DNA of 64,000 nt from an uncultured Eubacterium sp. (GTDB taxonomy: Bacteria > Bacillota > Clostridia > Lachnospirales > Lachnospiraceae). The translations under genes were made by a program, and so were the position numbers. A model generated the notes under the pieces. That model worked only from the letters and a program-made list of their open reading frames with translations, was not told the origin of the DNA and did not search any database. The number at the start of each line of letters is the position of its first letter. Positions within the stretch are counted from its first letter, which is position 1. This document shows, piece by piece, positions 48,468-58,272 of the stretch. The stretch covers positions 124,001 to 188,000 of the forward strand of contig CAJUTR010000002.1 in the NCBI GenBank assembly GCA_910589665.1, read 5' to 3'.

Positions 48468-50864
48468 ATGAAACGAATTTAAGTTTACTGTTAGGGGCAG
48501 CCATGATCTTCAGTCTGTTTGGCGGGGTTACGGTGTCGGCAGAAGGTACAGAACAATTGTACTGGGATATTTCGAATGTGGAAATTGATCATACGTCGGT
48601 ATCTTTTCGGATGTCACTTGTGAGTGGGGCGCAGGAGGTAATGTTTTGTATCGGTGATAAAGAGGGAGAGGAGCTTGTCCGGTGTTCTTTTTTGACTAAA
48701 AGCACCGATTCGCCATATCCGCTGTATGAATAGGAATATCCGGAAGGAACGTCTTTAACGGCCGGCGATTATCAGGTCTGGGTCGAAAATAAAGAAGGGG
48801 CAAGTACATATCCAGTATCAGCAAGGCTGAGGCAGCATACCTTTCACCCGAGTTATGTAACAGCTTATCCAGGTGCCCTGATCGGAAATGATGTGGACAA
48901 CAAAATCCCCCGCATTTATGTCAAGCTGGGATCTGAGGCATATGAGGCAAAAAAGGAAGGGGATGAGACGGGGGAATTTGTCATCAACTATCCGGTGCAG
49001 GAACTCGGAACCAAAATAGACTTATTTATGGAAGATGGATACGGGTGTCAGAGTGTTCAGGAATACGTGGTTGAAAATAAGGTCATGAACGTGCCCCTGA
49101 TGAAAGTGTGCCGGGAACGGATCATTTTGGATAACCGTCAGTTAAACAGCGATGAGCGGATCTGCATTGACGCAAATGGGACGGAATACCGCAGCGAGTA
49201 TGGCGCCGGTGATCTGAATAAGCAAAATGTTACGATACTAACTTATCCGGCGATACCAAATGAAATCAAAGAGGTATCGGTCTGGCTGGAAAGTTCGAAC
49301 GGCAGCAGCTCGGAAAAAATGAAGTATGGATTACAGGAATGTGATCTTTCCGCATGTAACATAGACTATGTCGCTTATCCGAAGAAAGCGGTCGGTACGG
49401 TAAGCGCCGATCCGCTGGGGCAAATACCGGTTTCTGTTTCCGTTGTCATAGATGAAAAGGAATATTTGGCGGAAATTTCGCAGGACGGAAGTTTTACATT
49501 GGAATATCCCTACCGAAAACAGACGGATCTGTTAAAACTGATGTTCCGAGACGTGCACGGATGCCCTATCCAGGTAGAAAAGGGGGTCATTAGTAATCTG
49601 TTTCATTTGAAAGTACAGGACCAGATGACGCTGAATGAATATATGGTGGCAGAGCGTGTGCCAGAAGGCGCGAAGGTTTACGTAAGCATCGATGGACAGG
49701 AGTATACGAGTGAAGTATCGAAAAAAGAAAATGGCGGTGTCGTAACGGTCCGGTATCCGAGACAGAAACCGGGTATGCAGATCACGGCCTGGCTGCAGGA
49801 TGATTCCACGACGGCGGTTTCTGATGAGAAAACGATCTTGACAATAGACGATAAAAAGTACTATTATAATTATGTGGCCGAGACGAACCGGATTGTCGGG
49901 GACATCCATTTAGGGGGAACCATAGGTCAGAAAGTGCAAAACAATGTCACATCGGTCTATGTCGTAATTGATGGAAAAACTTATCCATGTACGTTTAGCA
50001 AACTGCCTGCCCCTGTTTATGACGATGAAGATGAGGAAGAAGATCACTCTGAGGAAGAGGAAGAGATCATTTTTCGTTTTACGGGATATTACCCGATGCA
50101 GAAGATCGGAAAGACCATCCAGCTGCATTTTGAGGATGCGGACGGCTATGAGAGGGTAGAGGATATTAAACTTGAGAATATCAAGCCCAGCATAAGGATC
50201 AATACGCTGTATTCCGGAGATAACAAGATTTCGGGTAAAACGTGGCCCAGCAGTGCGGTCACCATAAAATATGGAAAGAAAACGTATAAAGCGAAAACGA
50301 ATAAGAATGGTAAATTTTCGGCACGAGTGAAAGCTCAGCCGAAAGGGACAAAAATAAAAGTATCGGTTCTTACTTCTCAGGGATATACGAATACAAAATC
50401 ATCTCGGACAAAGCCAAGTGACAGCACGGTAGAGATCAGCAGTACGGTTTACCGGACGAGTTCATCTGTTGCCGTTACCGTCCGTAAACCTAGGGAAGGC
50501 GACAAAGTAATCGTAAAAGCAGGAGGAAAGACATATACAAAAAAAATCAGTATAAATGGGCCAAAGAAGAGAATGGTGTTTAAACTGAAGAAAAAACCGG
50601 CAACAGGATCAAAGATTTCTGTAGAATTAAAGAATCAGTTTGGGAAGAAGAAATATTCGGACAGAACCACGGTGTACCACGGCAATAATATTGTGCTGGG
50701 AATGTCTGCTAAGGATGTGGTGAATACGACATGGGGGCCGCCGGTACAGAGAAACGACTGGGGGGATTGGATCGCTCCAATGGATCTTTGAGAGTGACGA
50801 TACACGTTTGTATGTGTATATCCGGGGAGGAAAGGTAGTTATGATACAGAGGGTCAATTATTGA
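48468..50864 (+). pseudogene. Decayed tandem copy of the secreted Ig-like protein
   Basis: This region matches the previous gene along its whole length, including the ribosome site (AAAAAGGGGG) and the MKR start, but has three small lesions. A one-base deletion near 48479 turns the fourth codon region into a stop (MKRI then TAA). An in-frame TAG lies at 48731-48733. An extra base near 50776 shifts the last 29 codons, ending the frame early at 50791, although the original C-terminus (YVYIRGGKVVMIQRVNY) can still be read up to TGA 50862-50864. The central 630 codons stay open. Translation of full-length protein is not possible without repair. Confidence 0.87.
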
Positions 50865-50890
50865 TTGTCATGTTTGATGGAGGATAACGC

Positions 50891-53356
50891 ATGGTATTGG
50901 ATTGGAACGAATACATGTCGGCGGCGAGAGATGCCGCCGCTGAAGGATGTGTGCTTTTGAAAAACGAACATGCCGCCCTGCCGCTTGTGAAAGGCGGCAG
51001 GGTAGCTGTGTTTGGACGGATTCAGCGCCATTATTATAAGAGCGGTACCGGTTCGGGCGGATTGGTCAATGTTTCGCATGTAACCGGCATATTGGATGCC
51101 CTGCTTGAAACACCACATCTTATCGTAGATCAGGATGTTTTGGCAGTTTATGACGCGTGGGAATCGGAACATAAGTTTGATGAAGGGCCAGGCTGGGCGC
51201 AGGAACCCTGGTCGCAGATTGAAATGCCGTTGGACGAGGAGCTTTTAGAAAAAGCTGGCCGTCAGAACGATGCGGCCATCATCATCATCGGGAGGACTGC
51301 GGGAGAGGACAGGGATCATGTGGACGAAAAGGGTTCCTACCGTCTCTCGGATGTGGAAGTGGCCATGATCGAAAAGGTACGTGCCCATTTTGGGCGCGTC
51401 ATTGTTTTATTTAATGTTGGAAATATTGTGGATATGGGACACCCGTGCCTGCGTGAGTGCGATGCCCTGCTCTATGTGTGGCAGGGTGGGATGCTCGGCG
51501 GGTACGGTGCGGTGGATGTCCTGACCGGAAAAGTGAATCCGTCAGGAAGACTGGCGGATACAATCGCGTCTCATATCGAGGATTATCCATCCACAAAAAA
51601 CTTTGGTGATGAGGAAAGAAATTATTATAAAGAGGATATCTATGTCGGATACCGCTTTTTTGAGACAATGGCGAAACAAGCCGTCTTATATCCGTTTGGT
51701 TTTGGCCTTTCGTATACGGAGTTTTTTGAGACCGTGAGCGGATGGGAAGAAGACGGGGGAGATCTGTCCTTTGTGGTAACGGTGAAAAACACCGGACCCG
51801 TTTTGGGAAAACAGGTGGTACAGGTTTATGTGGAGGCGCCGCAGGGTGTTTTGGGAAAACCGTCCAGGGTGCTGGCGGCATTTGCGAAGACGGAGGAACT
51901 GGCGCCGGGAGAGACTGAGTCGATCCCATTCCACATTTCGCGCTATGAATATGCTTCTTATGACGATACCGGCGCTACGGGCCACCCGTATTGTTATGTG
52001 CTTGAACCGGGTGATTATCGTGTATATGTGGGAAAAAATGTAAGGGATGCGAAATGTGCCGGGCAGTTTTCGCTCGACAGCTTACAGGTTGTGCAGGAAT
52101 TAGAACAAAATCTAGCGCCCGAAGCAGCGTTTGAACGGATGCGGCCGCAGATGCCTGGTTCCGCAGACAGTGAAAAGAGCGGCTCCGGATCTAAGAGAAA
52201 TGTGGATTCCGTCGATATGACAATCGCATATGAACCGGTTCCGGCTGGCGGTGAGCAGGAAGAGACAAAACGAAAGAGCCAGATTCCTCCAGACATCTCC
52301 TATACTGGTGACAGGGGGTACCGTTTGAGTGATGTAGCAGAGGGGACGGTATTAATGGAACAGTTCATCGCTCAGTTAAGCGACGACGATCTGTGCTGCA
52401 TCATCCGCGGAGAGGGGATGGGCAGTCCGAAAGTTACGCCGGGGACGGCCGCGGCATATGGGGGGATATCCGACCATTTGAAAGTGCTTGGGATTCCGTG
52501 CGGGTGCTGTTCGGATGGGCCGTCCGGCATTCGGATGGACAGCGGGGAGAAGGCATTCAGCCTGCCGAACGGAACATTGATGGCGTGTACGTTTAATGCG
52601 CCGTTGATACAGAAACTTTATTCCTTTACCGGATTGGAAATGGTGTTCCATAAGGTGGATAATCTATTGGGGCCTGGGGTAAACATACACCGGCATCCGC
52701 TGAACGGGAGGAATTTTGAATATTTTTCGGAAGATCCGTTTTTAACTGGGAAAATGGCTGCTGCCGTACTCCGAGGCCTAAAAAGCGCCGGTGTGACGGG
52801 GACGCTCAAGCACTTTGCTGCCAATAACCAGGAGACGAAACGAATGGAGATTGACAGCGTCGTATCGGAGCGGGCGTTGAGGGAAATTTATCTGAAAGGC
52901 TTTGAGATCGCAGTCAAAGAGGGCGGAGCGGATTCCATTATGACAACGTACGGTTCCCTCAATGGTGTCTGGACGGCCGGACGGTTCGAGTTAAATACCG
53001 AGATCCTTCGAAACGAATGGGGATTTGACGGGATCGTCATGACGGATTGGTGGGCAAAGGTCAGCCGTCAGGGGAAAAGTGAGAAAGCGGATAAAACGGA
53101 TCTTGCCGCTATGGCGATGGCGCAGAATGACCTGTATATGGTGTGTGAACAGGCGGATCAGAACCTGACCGGGGATAATACGCAGAAAGAACTGGAATCG
53201 GGAGTTCTTACCCGGGGTGAGCTTCAGAGAAATGCAGGGAATATCTGCCGCCAGCTTATGACGACACCAGCATTTGCCAGGTTTTATGGCAGAGAGGTAT
53301 CCGTGAAGGTGATAAATCGGCCGGAAAAAGGCCCAGAAAAGAGAGGAATGGAATGA
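50891..53356 (+). CDS. GH3 beta-glucosidase-like enzyme with reversed domain order
   Basis: An 821-residue protein starting at ATG 50891 behind GGAGG. The usual C-terminal alpha/beta domain comes first (AARDAAAEGCVLLKNEHAALPL, VAVFGRIQ), then an FnIII-like domain (YPFGFGLSYTEF, VTVKNTGPVLGKQVVQVYV). A Ser/Lys linker leads to the barrel that is normally N-terminal: CCSDGPSGIRMD, NIHRHPLNGRNFEYFSEDP, LKHFAANNQETKR, and GFDGIVMTDWW with the likely nucleophile Asp719. This permuted order is known from Ruminococcus albus and Butyrivibrio glucosidases. There is no signal peptide, so it probably acts on imported beta-glucosides. The next gene overlaps by ATGA. Confidence 0.92.
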   Translation: MVLDWNEYMSAARDAAAEGCVLLKNEHAALPLVKGGRVAVFGRIQRHYYKSGTGSGGLVNVSHVTGILDALLETPHLIVDQDVLAVYDAWESEHKFDEGPGWAQEPWSQIEMPLDEELLEKAGRQNDAAIIIIGRTAGEDRDHVDEKGSYRLSDVEVAMIEKVRAHFGRVIVLFNVGNIVDMGHPCLRECDALLYVWQGGMLGGYGAVDVLTGKVNPSGRLADTIASHIEDYPSTKNFGDEERNYYKEDIYVGYRFFETMAKQAVLYPFGFGLSYTEFFETVSGWEEDGGDLSFVVTVKNTGPVLGKQVVQVYVEAPQGVLGKPSRVLAAFAKTEELAPGETESIPFHISRYEYASYDDTGATGHPYCYVLEPGDYRVYVGKNVRDAKCAGQFSLDSLQVVQELEQNLAPEAAFERMRPQMPGSADSEKSGSGSKRNVDSVDMTIAYEPVPAGGEQEETKRKSQIPPDISYTGDRGYRLSDVAEGTVLMEQFIAQLSDDDLCCIIRGEGMGSPKVTPGTAAAYGGISDHLKVLGIPCGCCSDGPSGIRMDSGEKAFSLPNGTLMACTFNAPLIQKLYSFTGLEMVFHKVDNLLGPGVNIHRHPLNGRNFEYFSEDPFLTGKMAAAVLRGLKSAGVTGTLKHFAANNQETKRMEIDSVVSERALREIYLKGFEIAVKEGGADSIMTTYGSLNGVWTAGRFELNTEILRNEWGFDGIVMTDWWAKVSRQGKSEKADKTDLAAMAMAQNDLYMVCEQADQNLTGDNTQKELESGVLTRGELQRNAGNICRQLMTTPAFARFYGREVSVKVINRPEKGPEKRGME

Positions 53357-55791
53357 GAATGAACAGAATAAGAACGGCGTTGGCGATTCTCCTTTGTGCG
53401 ATCCTCATAGGAAATTCGATTTATGTTCCAAAGGATCGTGCGGCTGCGGCAGGGAAATATGTATCAGATGGGAAACAGACGAACCATCTGGCGGAGCTGG
53501 AAGTACTGGAAGGCGGGCTTAGAACACAGAAAGCCGTCTGGGTGGATGAGGATCAGGCGGCGAAAGTGCCTTCTTATGAGAAATCTTTTCGCGCCAACCG
53601 ACTCCAGTCGATTTTTCAAGAGGGAACAGGAACCTATGGATTTGCCAGTCTTTCTGCCAAACAGCAGGATTTTTACTTGTCGCTGGAAACATCGCTGGCG
53701 AATTTTGACCGGATCGACACAGAGGAGGCCGAGTTCGAATCGATCAGCTATGGCGATGGTACGATGCAGTACACCCCGTTTAAAGTAGATTTCTCGAGGG
53801 CAGGGATAGACATAGACCAGGCGATCCGGACATGGGTTGCGTTCCGGGCGGATCATCCTTGGCTGTTTTGGCTCGGCGGTATCGCGTATTCGAATTCGGA
53901 ACTGATGCCAGTGGTAGAAAGTACGTATGAAACGGACATCCGTGGCGTGAGGCAGATGTATGTGGCGATAGAAACCGCCGTTACGGAGTATCTGGGTGTG
54001 GCAGAACAGGCAGATGGCGTTTATGAAAAGGTGAGGGTCGTTTATAACCATTTGATCGAGACGATTGATTATGCGTACAAATCGGATGGCTCCACGCCGG
54101 AATCGGAAGATTGGGCGCATAGTGTCGTTGGCGTCTTTGACAGCGCTTATCATAAGGCTGTGTGTGAAGGGTACGCAAAAGCATTTTCCTTTATCCTGAA
54201 TATTCTGGATGTACCGAATGTGTATATCGTAGGCCAGGCAGGAGGCGGGGGACACGCTTGGAATGCGGTTTCCTTTGATGGCGGAAACATGTATTATTAC
54301 ATGGATGCGACGTGGGATGATCCGAAGGGCGCAACTAGAAATCAATATGCTTACTTTGCGATGCCAAAAAATTTGTTTGAAAAACGCCACACGCCGGACT
54401 CGACGGCAGGAAGCGGCTTTTCATGGCAATACGAGATGCCGCCGCTCGGGGACAGTATGGACTATACGTATTTTGTCAGGTACGCCGCGTACGGTACGGC
54501 GGAAGCGATCGGAGATGTGGGAGCGGCAAGAACTTTTTTAAAGAAAGCTAAGATCCTGGCGCCGGAAGAAAAGTGTATGCTGCTGCTGTCAGATACGAAT
54601 GTTCTGCAACATGTGACGCAAGCGTTAGAAATTTCAGGGTTTACGTATTCGACCCAGCAGGATTATGGTATGCTTATTTTTGAGGATGCGGCTGACTTAT
54701 TTGCTTCGCGGACTCCGACCGCTGCATTTGCATTATCAGATACCGAGATAGCTGTCGGTGAGGAGGACAGCGAGGAGCGGGTCATCACAATTTCTTCTGC
54801 TACGGAAGGAAGTGATGATTATATTACATTCTATTCTTCGAATGAACGGGTGGCAGATGTAATAACGCCTTATGTAAAAGCGGAGCCAGGAGAAGAGGTG
54901 CGCATCGCCATACGCGGGGCTGGTACGGCAACGATTTACGCAAAGTCATCGGCAGGCAGAGCGACGACATCGTGTGAGGTTACCGTCGGAGACGCCGTGC
55001 CGGAAGAAACACCAACGGCGAAGCCGGGAGCGACACCGACCGCAGAGCCAGGGGGAAGTCCTACGATGGAGCCAGGGGAAATGCCGACCGCAGAACCGGG
55101 GGGAAGTCCTACGATGGAGCCAGAGGAGAAACCGACCACAGAGCCGACAGAAAAGCCAGGGCAGGAACCAACGGCGAAGCCAGGAGAGGCACCGACGATG
55201 AGTCCTGTAGAGAGTCCGACTGAAAAACCAGGGGAGACGCCGACGGCGAAGCCTGTAGGGGATCCGACTGAAAAACCGGGAGAGACGCCGACAGAAAAGC
55301 CAGGCGATATGCCCACGATCCAGCCGGGAGAAAGACCGACGGAGAAACCAGGAGATACGACAATAGGGTCCGGGCCCCATATAGCAGCTACGCAGCCTCC
55401 GTTGGGTGGCGGATCTGTTCAGGAAGTACGCAAGGTGAAAAAGGGCGATATATTTACTGCCGGCAACTTAAAGTATCAAGTGACGAAGGTGAATGGAAAA
55501 GCGGGACAGTTGTCCGTAATTGGCGTGAAGTCGAAAAAAGCAGCGTCTATCGTTATTCCCAAAAAAGTAAATAAAAAGGGAGTGTCCTTTACGATTACGT
55601 CGATTCAGGGCAACTCGTTTAAAGGATGTAAAAAGGTAAAGAAGCTGACTATAAAGTGTACCAGTTTAAAGAAGATTACGAAAAAGTCATTCGTTGGACT
55701 GAGCCGGAAGTTAAAAATATCTTTACCGGGATCAAAGGCTGCGCAATACAGGAAGATGTTGAAAAAGTGTAACTATTTTATCAAGAAGTGA
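53353..55791 (+). CDS. Secreted transglutaminase-like protein with Pro/Thr-rich repeats and BspA-like end
   Basis: An 812-residue exported protein. The signal peptide runs to about residue 33. A transglutaminase-like cysteine protease domain (about 220-350) shows Cys271 (AVCEGYAKAFSF), His301 (GGGGHAWNAV) and Asp318 (MDATWDDP). A Big2-like beta domain follows (about 455-550). Residues about 553-675 are tandem Pro-Thr-Glu-Lys units like TEKPGETP, a stiff spacer. The C-terminal 110 residues resemble a BspA-type leucine-rich segment (IVIPKKVNKKGVSF, ITSIQGNSFKGCKKVKKLTI). It overlaps the GH3 gene by four bases. Substrate and bond chemistry (cleavage or cross-linking) are unknown. Confidence 0.87.
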   Translation: MRMNRIRTALAILLCAILIGNSIYVPKDRAAAAGKYVSDGKQTNHLAELEVLEGGLRTQKAVWVDEDQAAKVPSYEKSFRANRLQSIFQEGTGTYGFASLSAKQQDFYLSLETSLANFDRIDTEEAEFESISYGDGTMQYTPFKVDFSRAGIDIDQAIRTWVAFRADHPWLFWLGGIAYSNSELMPVVESTYETDIRGVRQMYVAIETAVTEYLGVAEQADGVYEKVRVVYNHLIETIDYAYKSDGSTPESEDWAHSVVGVFDSAYHKAVCEGYAKAFSFILNILDVPNVYIVGQAGGGGHAWNAVSFDGGNMYYYMDATWDDPKGATRNQYAYFAMPKNLFEKRHTPDSTAGSGFSWQYEMPPLGDSMDYTYFVRYAAYGTAEAIGDVGAARTFLKKAKILAPEEKCMLLLSDTNVLQHVTQALEISGFTYSTQQDYGMLIFEDAADLFASRTPTAAFALSDTEIAVGEEDSEERVITISSATEGSDDYITFYSSNERVADVITPYVKAEPGEEVRIAIRGAGTATIYAKSSAGRATTSCEVTVGDAVPEETPTAKPGATPTAEPGGSPTMEPGEMPTAEPGGSPTMEPEEKPTTEPTEKPGQEPTAKPGEAPTMSPVESPTEKPGETPTAKPVGDPTEKPGETPTEKPGDMPTIQPGERPTEKPGDTTIGSGPHIAATQPPLGGGSVQEVRKVKKGDIFTAGNLKYQVTKVNGKAGQLSVIGVKSKKAASIVIPKKVNKKGVSFTITSIQGNSFKGCKKVKKLTIKCTSLKKITKKSFVGLSRKLKISLPGSKAAQYRKMLKKCNYFIKK
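55009..55365 (+). repeat. Pro/Thr-coding minisatellite-like region
   Basis: About twenty imperfect in-frame units of roughly 18 bases (consensus close to CCRACNGARAARCCRGGR) encode PT.KPGE-type repeats. Such regions change copy number easily and act as wall-spanning spacers. Confidence 0.8.
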
Positions 55792-55819
55792 GATAGACAA
55801 AAGAGGTGAAAATGGAACA

Positions 55820-55866
55820 GCCGCCTGAACCGATCTTTGATCAAGCCGGTTCAAGCGGCCGTTTTC
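55820..55866. terminator. Terminator between the transglutaminase-like gene and galE
   Basis: GCCGCcTGAACC (55820-55831) pairs with GGTTCAaGCGGC (55848-55859), followed by CGTTTTC. It lies between convergent genes. Confidence 0.75.
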
Positions 55867-55885
55867 ACGTCCCATATGTTATTGT

Positions 55886-56902
55886 CTATTTTATATATCC
55901 ATCCGGATTGCTGCTTTGCCAGTTCCATGAATGGGCGCACATATCGTCGATGTTGTATTTAGCTTTCCAGCCCAGTTCTTCGTTTGCCTTCGTGCTGTCT
56001 GAGAAAAGCTCATCGGTATCGCCTGCACGCCTTGGTTTGAATTCATATTTGATTTCGTGACCGCATGCTTTTTCATAAGCATGTACGACGTCTAGAACGC
56101 TGTAGCCGTTCCCGGTTCCGAGATTATAGATCCGCACATCCGGAGTGTCCGAAAATTTTGTGATGGCTTTGACATGGCCGGATGCCAGATCCATCACATG
56201 GATGTAATCGCGGACACCCGTACCGTCATGTGTCTTGTAGTCGTTTCCGAAAACGCCGAGACAGTCCCGTTTTCCGACGGCTACCTGTGCCACATAAGGA
56301 ACGAGATTGTTGGGGATCCCTTTTGGATCTTCTCCGATGCGGCCGCTTTCGTGTGCGCCGATCGGATTGAAATAACGCAGAAGGATGACGTTCCATTGTG
56401 GATCAGCGGTGTGAAGGTCGGTAAGGATCTGCTCCAGCATCCATTTCGTCCATCCATAAGGGTTGGTTGGCGAACCTTTCGGACATGTTTCTGTAACAGG
56501 AACCGATTCTGGTTCGCCATATACAGTGGCAGAAGAACTGAAAATAATGTTTTTTACGTTGTGCGCGTTCATACAGTCAACGAGGTGAAGCGTTCCTGTC
56601 AGGTTGTTATGATAGTATGCAACCGGTTTTGAGACGGACTCGCCTACCGCTTTCAACCCAGCAAAGTGAATGACGGCATCTATGTTTTCTTGATCAAATA
56701 CATGATTTAATGCTTTTTGATCTAATAAATCTACCTGATAAAATGTGATCTTTTTGCCCGTGAGTGTCTCCACGCGGCTGACGGCCTCACGGCTGGCATT
56801 GTAAAGGTTGTCCACGATAACGACCTCATAGCCGTTTTCCAAAAGTTCAACGCATGTATGCGATCCGATATAACCGGCGCCGCCGGTAACTAATATTTTC
56901 AT
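55886..56902 (-). CDS. galE: UDP-glucose 4-epimerase
   Basis: A 338-residue short-chain dehydrogenase-type enzyme. ATG 56902 opens MKILVTGGAGYIGSHTC with the NAD-binding GxxGxxG. The catalytic SxnYxxxK is present: Ser in IIFSSSATVYGEPE and YGWTK. RYFNPIGAHESGRIGEDP and LVPYVAQVAVGKRD are GalE hallmarks. It interconverts UDP-galactose and UDP-glucose. It lies 64 bases downstream of galK on the same strand, the core of the Leloir pathway; galT is not in the window. AAAGGAAAAGGG provides the ribosome site. Confidence 0.97.
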   Translation of the reverse strand: MKILVTGGAGYIGSHTCVELLENGYEVVIVDNLYNASREAVSRVETLTGKKITFYQVDLLDQKALNHVFDQENIDAVIHFAGLKAVGESVSKPVAYYHNNLTGTLHLVDCMNAHNVKNIIFSSSATVYGEPESVPVTETCPKGSPTNPYGWTKWMLEQILTDLHTADPQWNVILLRYFNPIGAHESGRIGEDPKGIPNNLVPYVAQVAVGKRDCLGVFGNDYKTHDGTGVRDYIHVMDLASGHVKAITKFSDTPDVRIYNLGTGNGYSVLDVVHAYEKACGHEIKYEFKPRRAGDTDELFSDSTKANEELGWKAKYNIDDMCAHSWNWQSSNPDGYIK

Positions 56903-56966
56903 AATGATCCCTTTTCCTTTCAAAATTTAAAAATTGTGTTATTGAAAACTCTGCCCGTAGACATTG

Positions 56967-58139
56967 TCATACAAGATGACCAGCCCCGTCTCCAAGCCTT
57001 ACTTCGTAAAATTCTGGAATTTTTCCGTAGGAGTCCTGGTAGCAGGCAGCTAGTTTGTTTTTAAATAGATTCCGGTTTCTTTTTTTCACGAGGCTTACGG
57101 TGCAGCCGCCAAAACCGCCGCCCGTCATTCGGCTTCCGATCACGCCGGGAACCTCCCATGCTGTTTTTACAAGAAAGTCGATCTCTTCACAGGAAACTTC
57201 ATAATCATCCCGCAGGGAGAGATGAGATTTGTTCATCAAGCGGCCAAATTCTAACATATCGTTTTCCTTTAGTGCGTTTCGTGCGTGAACGGTTCGGCGG
57301 TTTTCGGAGATGGCATGTTTGACCCGTTTCCGAATCGTCTCGTCGGGAATTAGAAACTGATATCTGTCAAATTGTTCATTGTTCAGGTCTCCTAAACTGT
57401 TGATGTCGATCACTTTCTGGAACATATCAAGTCCGCGCTCGCATTCCCGCCGTCTCTCATTGTATGCCGAAGACACAAGATTGTGAGTGATACCGCTGTT
57501 TGTTATGATCAAACAGATATCGCCGAGGTTCAGTGGCACAAGTTCATAGTTTAATTTGTACGTATTGAGGAAAATGGCATGATCTGTTTTTCCGACCGCA
57601 GAAGCGAACTGATCCATGATGCCGCACTGGGTGCCGATATAATGGTTTTCTGCGTATTGTCCCAGCAGAGCGATCTGTGTGACGGGGAGATCCTGAAAGT
57701 CAAATAGATCTCGGAGAATCGTGCCCATTAAAACTTCGATCGAAGCGGAGGAGGAAAGTCCTGCGCCGGCTGGAATGTCTCCGTAGAATAGTATGTCCAT
57801 ACCACAGTCGATCGTATACCCTTTTTTGGCAAATGCCCAGATCACGCCCCGCGGGTAATCGGTCCAAAGACCATTTCCGGATGGGGACAGGTCATGAATG
57901 GACGAAGTGATCACACCATCGGAACTGAAATTTTCAGAGTATAGGTTCAGGGTATCATCGTTCCGTTTTCGGACAAATCCATATGTTCCAAGTGTGAGGG
58001 CGCATGGGAATACATGTCCGCCGTTGTAGTCAGTATGGTCGCCAATGAGGTTGACGCGCCCCGGCGCAAAGAAAACTTCTGGTTCTGCCCCGGCTCCAAA
58101 GATTTGTGTGAAGGTACCTTTCGTCTTTTCTATGTTCAT
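56967..58139 (-). CDS. galK: Galactokinase
   Basis: A 390-residue GHMP kinase. ATG 58139 is chosen because GAGG lies nine bases upstream; earlier in-frame ATGs lack sites. The galactose-binding signature is FFAPGRVNLIGDHTDYNGGHVFP, the ATP loop is IPAGAGLSSSASIEV, and the third motif is GSRMTGGGFGGCTVSLV. The catalytic Asp lies in QCGIMDQFASAVGK. It phosphorylates galactose to galactose-1-phosphate. It is followed by galE. A TATAAT lies upstream near 58173-58178, but no good -35 was found. Confidence 0.97.
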   Translation of the reverse strand: MNIEKTKGTFTQIFGAGAEPEVFFAPGRVNLIGDHTDYNGGHVFPCALTLGTYGFVRKRNDDTLNLYSENFSSDGVITSSIHDLSPSGNGLWTDYPRGVIWAFAKKGYTIDCGMDILFYGDIPAGAGLSSSASIEVLMGTILRDLFDFQDLPVTQIALLGQYAENHYIGTQCGIMDQFASAVGKTDHAIFLNTYKLNYELVPLNLGDICLIITNSGITHNLVSSAYNERRRECERGLDMFQKVIDINSLGDLNNEQFDRYQFLIPDETIRKRVKHAISENRRTVHARNALKENDMLEFGRLMNKSHLSLRDDYEVSCEEIDFLVKTAWEVPGVIGSRMTGGGFGGCTVSLVKKRNRNLFKNKLAACYQDSYGKIPEFYEVRLGDGAGHLV

Positions 58140-58204
58140 ATGTATTTTCCTCATTTCTACGTTAATATCCTTATTATATACTGAAAACATAAAAAAAGCT
58201 ATAG

Positions 58205-58247
58205 GAAATTCCCCGAAAAATATTTTTCCAATTTCTCGGGGGATTTC
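58205..58247 (-). terminator. Terminator after the aspS-gatCAB-pilZ unit
   Basis: GAAATTCCCCGA (58205-58216) and TCGGGGGATTTC (58236-58247) pair on both strands, just downstream of the PilZ gene. Confidence 0.7.
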
Positions 58248-58272
58248 TCATCGCATCAAGTTGTCTTCTTTC

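Noticed and set aside
31795..48733. Genome-wide TAG recoding as the reason for in-frame TAG codons at 31795 and 48731
   Set aside because: TAG is the normal stop of hrcA, grpE, the STM4015-like gene and the permease, and the copy at 48468 also has frameshifts, so decay or error is simpler.
53464..54390. A 308-codon open frame opposite the transglutaminase-like gene
   Set aside because: The sense strand carries the catalytic Cys-His-Asp triad; the antisense frame has no start signal or recognisable motif.
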